Shown: one piece after another, positions 4,877 through 8,250 of the stretch
How positions within the stretch are numbered: the first letter of the stretch is position 1
Layout of the letters: each line of letters opens with the position of its first letter
NCBI GenBank assembly: GCA_027017025.1
Contig: JALURH010000210.1
Span: 1-8,250, forward strand
Reading direction: 5' to 3'
DNA: 8,250 nucleotides
Source: Thermofilaceae archaeon
Lineage (GTDB): Archaea; Thermoproteota; Thermoprotei; Thermofilales; Thermofilaceae
Program-made: the position numbers and the translations under genes
The notes under the pieces: generated by a model
The model's input: only the letters and a program-made list of their open reading frames with translations
Told to the model about the DNA's origin: nothing
Databases searched by the model: none

Positions 4877-6427
4877 ATGGATAAGTTTGAGGAAATAAAT
4901 GTTATAGTCAAGAAAGGTAAACCAGGGGTTATTAGGGTAGCAATCACGTACCCCTCAGTGTATGAAATAGCTATATCTAGTTTATCGTACCAAATGCTCT
5001 ATTTCTATATAAACTCTTGGGATGAATTCATTGCTGAGAGATTTAATGTTTCCCGATTACAAGGTGATGAGCCCCCTCCAACCAGTATCGAGCATAACAC
5101 GCATCTAAGTAAGTTCGATGTTATCGTTTTCTCTGTGCATTATGAACCCGACTTCGTTAATATACTGCGGCTCCTCCAGGCAGCAGGTATACCTGTTTGG
5201 TCTAGAGAGAGGAGAGGGTCTCCACTGGTTATAGCTGGCGGTCCACCAGTGATAGCTAATCCCGAGCCTCTAGTAGATTTCCTCGATGTAGCTGTTATAG
5301 GGGAAATAGAGACTACGATCCCATACCTCCTTGAGCTATTACTTGAATACCGAGGTAACTATAGGGGTTTCCTAGAATCTCTTCCACCTGAGAAAGGTTT
5401 CTATACACCCTCTCTAGGTAAACCGGACAAGGTAGAAATATCGTATGCTAAGGTACTTGAGAAAAAATTCCATCCGGTTGCCCAAGTCCAGCCCTTAGCT
5501 CGGAGAGGAGTTAACAGGAGCACTAGGGTTGAGGTCTCAAGGGGCTGTTTTAGGGCATGTAGTTTCTGTATGGAGGGACATGTATTCAAGATTATGAGGG
5601 AGAGAGATGCTAGACAGGTACTGGAGATAAGCCTCGAGGGATCTACACTCAATATGACCAAGAGGGTTACGGTAGTAAGTTTATCATTTTTTGACCATAG
5701 CCAGGCAGACAATATTCTAGGGTCGTTGGTTAGCAATAACCTTAAGGTATCGATACCTTCCCTCAGAGCTGAAACCCTCAACGAAAAAAGACTCGAGTTG
5801 ATGATAGAAGCTGGACAGAAAACATTGACTATAGCTCCCGAAACAGCTAATAGGCAGTTAGCATTTCTCCTTAAGAAGTATATCCGTGAGGATATTGTAG
5901 AGGAGGTAGCTCTTAGTGCGAAGAAACTAGGCTTTAAGAGCATAAAGCTTTACTTTATGATAGGCATTCCCGGAGAGAAGATAGAGGATATTGAGGCCAT
6001 AGCCAAGTACGTGAAAAAGCTTAGCGAGGTAAGCGGTTTCAAAGGTGTAAGGGAAGTTAAGGTTACTATTAGTCCATTCATACCTAAGCCGCAGACACCT
6101 ATGCAGTGGTTCCCTATGGAGGATATAAAGCTTATTAGGAGAAAAATAGCGTTACTGAAGAAAAGGCTTGGGGGATTAGCCGATGTAAGGGAGTATGATC
6201 CACGTTGGGCTAAGATACAATGTATTATAGCTAGAGGAGATAGAGAAATATCTGATACGCTACTTATGTGGGCTAGAAGTGGAGGAGGCTTGGGTGGTTG
6301 GAGAAGAGCAGTAAATATTACTAGGCTCCGCGAAGAAAAGTATCTAGGCGCATTTGAGCCTAATAGTGCTCTACCATGGAGTTTTATTTCCCTCCCCATA
6401 TATCCCCGAGCTCTCAGGTCTAGCTAA
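4877..6427 (+). CDS. Radical SAM protein with N-terminal B12-binding-type domain
   Basis: A 516-residue enzyme with two visible parts. Residues about 15-165 look like a cobalamin-binding Rossmann domain of the kind joined to radical SAM enzymes (VIRVAITYPSVYEIAISSL at the start, then FDVIVFSVHYEPD, SPLVIAGGPPVIANPEPLVDF and DVAVIGEIE), but no DxHxxG base-off motif is present. The radical SAM core follows, with the iron-sulfur cluster motif C224-x3-C228-x2-C231 in VSRGCFRACSFCMEG. Later strands include LTIAPETANRQL, IKLYFMIGIPGE and VTISPFIPKPQTPMQWFPM, the pattern seen in the uncharacterised family related to TIGR03960 and in B12-dependent methylthiotransferase-like proteins. The reaction is unknown. 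ATG 4877 is chosen because AGGTG lies 6 nt before it. The Nudix gene follows immediately with its own promoter. Confidence 0.88.
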   Translation: MDKFEEINVIVKKGKPGVIRVAITYPSVYEIAISSLSYQMLYFYINSWDEFIAERFNVSRLQGDEPPPTSIEHNTHLSKFDVIVFSVHYEPDFVNILRLLQAAGIPVWSRERRGSPLVIAGGPPVIANPEPLVDFLDVAVIGEIETTIPYLLELLLEYRGNYRGFLESLPPEKGFYTPSLGKPDKVEISYAKVLEKKFHPVAQVQPLARRGVNRSTRVEVSRGCFRACSFCMEGHVFKIMRERDARQVLEISLEGSTLNMTKRVTVVSLSFFDHSQADNILGSLVSNNLKVSIPSLRAETLNEKRLELMIEAGQKTLTIAPETANRQLAFLLKKYIREDIVEEVALSAKKLGFKSIKLYFMIGIPGEKIEDIEAIAKYVKKLSEVSGFKGVREVKVTISPFIPKPQTPMQWFPMEDIKLIRRKIALLKKRLGGLADVREYDPRWAKIQCIIARGDREISDTLLMWARSGGGLGGWRRAVNITRLREEKYLGAFEPNSALPWSFISLPIYPRALRSS

Positions 6428-6432
6428 AACAC

Positions 6433-6440
6433 TATATATA
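6433..6440 (+). promoter_or_regulatory. TATA box of the Nudix gene
   Basis: TATATATA, just after the radical SAM stop at 6425-6427, is centred about 26 nt before the GTG at 6462. It marks that GTG as a leaderless start. Confidence 0.65.
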
Positions 6441-6461
6441 GGGCTTCTATCTCAGCCCTAT

Positions 6462-6995
6462 GTGAAGCCATATACAACTAGGCGTAGGAGAGTATATAGT
6501 GGTAAGAGGATATCCCTTGAGCTTATAGAGCTGGAAGTAGCTGGTAGGAAATATGTCAAGGAAGTTGTTTTACATAGGGGTGCAGTCGTTATTGTACCCC
6601 GGTTAGCCAACGATAAATTCCTCGTACTTAAGCAATACAGGGTTGCTGTTAACGATTGGGTAATCGAGTTTCCCGCAGGCACCCTCGAGGAGGGGGAAAA
6701 ACCCGAGGAGTGCGCCTTAAGGGAGCTCGAGGAGGAGACAGGTTTTAGGGCAAATAGGATAACTTTTCTTGGCGCCTTCTACGCCTCTCCCGGCTATACA
6801 TCAGAGAAACTATATGCTTATCTAGCGGAGGACTTGGTGAGGACGGAAGCTAGAAGAGAACCCACAGAGTTTATCGAGACCCTAGAGTTATCTCTCCGAG
6901 AACTTTTATCGGTCATAGCTGAGGGTAAGATAGGGGATGGTAAAACACTTGCCTCAATACTCCTCTACCTTGAGAAAACTTCTAAAAAGGATTAA
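6462..6995 (+). CDS. Nudix hydrolase, ADP-ribose pyrophosphatase type
   Basis: Probably hydrolyses ADP-ribose or a related nucleoside diphosphate sugar to a nucleoside monophosphate and a phosphorylated sugar in the cytoplasm. The Nudix box GX5EX7REUXEEXGU is complete: G73, E79, R87, E88, E91, E92, G94 (177-residue numbering). A proline 16 residues after G94, in SPGYTSEKL, is the mark used to separate ADP-ribose pyrophosphatases from other Nudix groups. The N-terminal part (RRVYSGKRISLELIELE, then VVLHRGAVVIVP) is the usual strand-swapped dimer region. I place the start at GTG 6462, with a TATA box 26 nt upstream and no leader. Two upstream starts in frame (TTG 6354, GTG 6366) lie inside the radical SAM gene and would add 32-36 unrelated residues. 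Length fits archaeal homologues. Confidence 0.9.
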   Translation: MKPYTTRRRRVYSGKRISLELIELEVAGRKYVKEVVLHRGAVVIVPRLANDKFLVLKQYRVAVNDWVIEFPAGTLEEGEKPEECALRELEEETGFRANRITFLGAFYASPGYTSEKLYAYLAEDLVRTEARREPTEFIETLELSLRELLSVIAEGKIGDGKTLASILLYLEKTSKKD

Positions 6996-7007
6996 ATACT
7001 ATTTAAT
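6991..7007. repeat. 17-bp perfect palindrome at the Nudix stop
   Basis: ATTAAATA-C-TATTTAAT is an exact inverted repeat overlapping the TAA at 6993-6995. It could be an operator or TATA region for transcription toward 7017. It is AT-only apart from the centre, so chance is possible. Confidence 0.4.
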
Positions 7008-7010
7008 ATT

Positions 7011-7072
7011 GGCGGGATGATAGCCCTTCAGTGGGCTGACTGGGTGAAGGATACCCGGCAAGAAAGACCGCT
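7011..7072 (+). ncRNA. Possible structured RNA, three-way junction
   Basis: A GC-rich block in an AT-rich spacer. Possible helices are GCGG (7012-7015) with CCGC (7068-7071), AGCCC (7022-7026) with GGGCT (7033-7037), and CTGGGT (7040-7045) with ACCCGG (7053-7058). I recognise no known riboswitch or snoRNA class: there is no complete C and D box set. The same bases can be read as the start of a protein, so this is a weak alternative call. Confidence 0.22.
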
Positions 7073-7182
7073 AGCTCAGTTCTTCCCTATATTATTGTTC
7101 GGTCATCGGTGGAGCTCTAGTTGCAGACAACGTTGCAGCCATATATGCCACTATTACAGTTAAAACAACTAGAATTGAGTAA
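7017..7182 (+). pseudogene. Possible small membrane protein gene with frameshift
   Basis: From ATG 7017 the frame reads MIALQWADWVKDTRQERPL, then AQFFPILLFG, about 29 plausible residues. It then turns into a Cys/His/Ser-rich stretch and ends at 7163. In the frame one base further on, starting near 7105, the sequence continues naturally as IGGALVADNVAAIYATITV and ends KTTRIE before TAA at 7180. Dropping one base near 7104 gives a 54-residue protein with a charged N-terminus and one hydrophobic segment (about residues 20-45). A further protein-like stretch (VKSVLKKTNIAIENKINAEK) reads from 7179 to 7256 in the first frame, so a longer decayed gene is possible. I do not recognise the family. A sequencing error, a real pseudogene and a programmed frameshift all remain open. 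Confidence 0.35.
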
Positions 7183-7256
7183 AGTCGGTCTTAAAGAAGA
7201 CTAATATAGCTATTGAGAATAAGATTAATGCCGAGAAGGAATATATGTTTTCCTAA

Positions 7257-7404
7257 ATCTTTCATTCATTTTTCCTCATATAATAGTTATTTTTCGAACT
7301 ATTTTAATATGCTGTCGAAACAATCGATGAGTATCTATTATATGTAGGCATTAGAAGTTTAGAATATGCAGATTAGAATTTACTGCTAAGCTCTCCAATT
7401 ATCT
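7257..7404. other. AT-rich spacer with nothing recognised
   Basis: No ORF of note, no tRNA-like fold and no repeat that I can support. The T5 run after the regulator stop (minus strand, GATTTTTAAAG around 7398-7408) might serve as its terminator. Confidence 0.4.
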
Positions 7405-7863
7405 TTAAAAATCTATTTTTGCCTTCACCAGTACCCTACCTTTAACTTTCCTGGTTTCTACAAGACCTTTAGATTGTAGTCTCTGGATAATACGCCAAAC
7501 CTTTACCTTATTTAAACCTAGGTCTCTCGTTATTTGAGCTTGGGGGATTTCTTCGCCTTTCTTAACAATATACTCTAGTACTCTTCTCTCCATCTCGGGT
7601 AGTAGATTTAATACGAGATCTGTATCTCCATTACTCCGTTCATATTCGCGGCTTGTGGACCCTGAAAACCCTGGAATGAATAAGATAAGGGTAAACGCCA
7701 TTAGTGCTACGAAGAAATATATTGGGAACATCGGTGTTGGGAAAGAAGGGCAATAGCGCATAGATAATGTGTGGAGATAATCAATAATGAGTGCTATAAT
7801 TAATGAGAAAAAGAGGACTATTGCCAACAGGTAGTTTTTCTTCATCAAACCCTTAGGTTTCAC
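7405..7863 (-). CDS. Membrane-anchored winged-helix transcriptional regulator
   Basis: A 152-residue protein with two predicted membrane spans (about 11-29 and 47-65), a polar linker (SGSTSREYERSNGDTD, 67-82) and a C-terminal winged helix (about 83-152). In the winged helix, IPQAQITRDLGLNKVKVWRIIQRLQSKGLVETRKV gives the helix-turn-helix and first wing strand. The basic N-terminus (KPKGLMKKN) and the DNA-binding domain should both be cytoplasmic, leaving a short outer loop HTLSMRYCPSFPTPMFP with C38 and two Met. This layout is common in archaea for one-component membrane regulators. GTG 7863 is chosen because a TATA-like ACTTAATG is centred 26 nt upstream, giving a leaderless message; ATG 7845 is the alternative. 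It is divergent from the gene at 7935 and probably controls it. The signal sensed is unknown. Confidence 0.8.
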   Translation of the reverse strand: MKPKGLMKKNYLLAIVLFFSLIIALIIDYLHTLSMRYCPSFPTPMFPIYFFVALMAFTLILFIPGFSGSTSREYERSNGDTDLVLNLLPEMERRVLEYIVKKGEEIPQAQITRDLGLNKVKVWRIIQRLQSKGLVETRKVKGRVLVKAKIDF

Positions 7864-7873
7864 TTTAGTGAAA
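7858..7873. promoter_or_regulatory. Inverted repeat over the regulator start
   Basis: TTTCAC-TTTA-GTGAAA is a perfect 6-bp inverted repeat with a 4-bp centre. It covers the predicted transcript and translation start of the regulator gene (7863). A third TTTCAC lies at 7893-7898 upstream. It is a candidate autoregulatory operator. Confidence 0.45.
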
Positions 7874-7885
7874 AAAGGTTTTCGG

Positions 7886-7893
7886 CATTAAGT
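7886..7893 (-). promoter_or_regulatory. Candidate TATA box of the regulator gene
   Basis: ACTTAATG on the minus strand, preceded by GTGAAA which could act as a BRE, is centred about 26 nt before GTG 7863. It is a weak match to the archaeal TATA consensus, supported mainly by spacing. Confidence 0.4.
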
Positions 7894-7894
7894 T

Positions 7895-7917
7895 TCACCT
7901 CAACACTATATAGGTGA
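7895..7917. promoter_or_regulatory. Inverted repeat flanking the TATA box of the plus-strand gene
   Basis: TCACCT (7895-7900) and AGGTGA (7912-7917) form a 6-bp inverted repeat. The right arm starts on the last base of TATATA at 7907-7912. Binding here could block the TATA-binding protein, so it is a candidate operator. Confidence 0.4.
7907..7912 (+). promoter_or_regulatory. TATA box of the PepSY-like membrane protein gene
   Basis: TATATA is centred about 26 nt before ATG 7935, so transcription should begin at the start codon itself (leaderless). Confidence 0.6.
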
Positions 7918-7934
7918 TCTGCTATTCCATTCAT

Positions 7935-8250
7935 ATGCGTTGGGGAAATAGATCAAATATTTGGGTAGTAGCAGTAGTCATAGGTGTAATAGCAGTTCTT
8001 ATTGGAATAGCTGTATTCATACAGTCATTCCCGGCGCAGTACTGGGGATATGGTACCTCAGCACCCTACAGGCCTCAGCCATATAACATACCCATGGGTG
8101 GACCACGTGGATACGGTATGTACAGCTGTCCCATAGGGGGTAGCTACACCACTATTGATAGGAGCAATGTTGTAAGCTACGTAGAGAATTATGTTAAGAC
8201 TATTGGTCAACAATTCGAGGTAAGGGTTATTGAAGAATATACAGGCAACT
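7935..8250 (+). CDS. Membrane-anchored protein with PepSY-like domain start (partial)
   Basis: An open frame from ATG 7935 that runs off the window after 105 residues. It begins MRWGNRSNIW, then has one hydrophobic span (about 10-29), then a Gly/Pro/Tyr-rich stretch outside the membrane (AQYWGYGTSAPYRPQP, MGGPRGYGMYSCPIGGSY) with one Cys (C65). The sequence IDRSNVVSYVENYVKTIGQQFEVRVIEEYTGN then looks like the start of a small PepSY-type alpha/beta domain, as in membrane-anchored proteins with Met/Gly-rich segments that are often found near metal-handling genes. That family link is an inference from pattern, because the diagnostic C-terminus is missing. No ribosome site is expected, since the TATA spacing indicates a leaderless mRNA. 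A GTG at 7914 is in frame but too close to the TATA box. It is likely regulated by the divergent winged-helix protein. Confidence 0.75.
   Translation, partial: MRWGNRSNIWVVAVVIGVIAVLIGIAVFIQSFPAQYWGYGTSAPYRPQPYNIPMGGPRGYGMYSCPIGGSYTTIDRSNVVSYVENYVKTIGQQFEVRVIEEYTGN

Noticed and set aside
5401..6399. Long minus-strand ORFs of 180 and 149 residues
   Set aside because: They lie antisense to the radical SAM gene and have the low-complexity Ser/Leu-rich look of shadow frames.
7011..7060. C/D box sRNA (ATGATA as box C, CTGA as D')
   Set aside because: Box C is imperfect and no terminal CTGA box D is found at the right place.
7011..7072. Fluoride (crcB-type) riboswitch
   Set aside because: GGGATGATAG resembles part of the motif, but the conserved pseudoknot and 3' portion are not present and no ion transporter gene follows.
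7177..7202. Small ORF starting TTG 7176 before GACTAA
   Set aside because: It has only about nine codons, with no promoter or ribosome site.
1..8250. CRISPR arrays, insertion sequences or integrase sites
   Set aside because: No regularly spaced repeats, transposase genes or duplicated tRNA 3' ends were seen.

Overview
The window looks like a piece of a hyperthermophilic crenarchaeal chromosome (class Thermoprotei, perhaps Desulfurococcales or a relative). The evidence is: a ribosomal-protein cluster in archaeal order that includes the archaeal RNase P protein Rpp29; TATA-box promoters with short or absent leaders; very GC-rich tRNAs in an otherwise moderately AT-rich sequence; and three tRNA genes that all carry encoded CCA ends and introns of the archaeal bulge-helix-bulge (BHB) type. 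I do not assign a species.

Layout. Positions 1-993 (+) hold a GltD-like FAD/NAD(P) oxidoreductase whose true start may lie just outside the window. Tail to tail with it is a tRNA-Thr(CGT) gene on the minus strand (996-1121) with two introns. A minus-strand operon runs leftward from about 4340 to 1172: rpl22, rps3, rpl29, rnp1 (Rpp29/Pop4), rps17, rpl14 and then a predicted PD-(D/E)XK nuclease in the place where rpl24 usually follows. Divergent from rpl22 is a tRNA-Pro(CGG) gene (4411-4544) best explained by three introns, followed by tRNA-Arg(TCG) with one 14-nt intron (4693-4782). Next come a B12-domain-type radical SAM protein (4877-6427) and a Nudix hydrolase of the ADP-ribose pyrophosphatase type, whose TATA box places a leaderless GTG start at 6462.

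From 6996 to 7404 there is no intact gene, but 7011-7256 is not empty. It holds a GC-rich patch that can fold as a three-way junction and also reads as a small single-membrane-span protein broken by a frameshift. The right end has a divergent pair separated by 71 bp: a membrane-anchored winged-helix regulator (minus) and a membrane-anchored protein with a PepSY-like start (plus, cut by the window edge). Both have TATA boxes about 26 nt before their start codons and share inverted TTTCAC/GTGAAA-type repeats.

How it works together. The left and centre are translation hardware: ribosomal proteins, the RNase P protein that helps mature tRNA 5' ends, and three intron-bearing tRNAs (six introns, four at non-canonical positions or with relaxed BHB). 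The right end is probably a small envelope-sensing or metal/redox-linked module. The most notable content is the multi-intron tRNA set, especially the three-intron tRNA-Pro.
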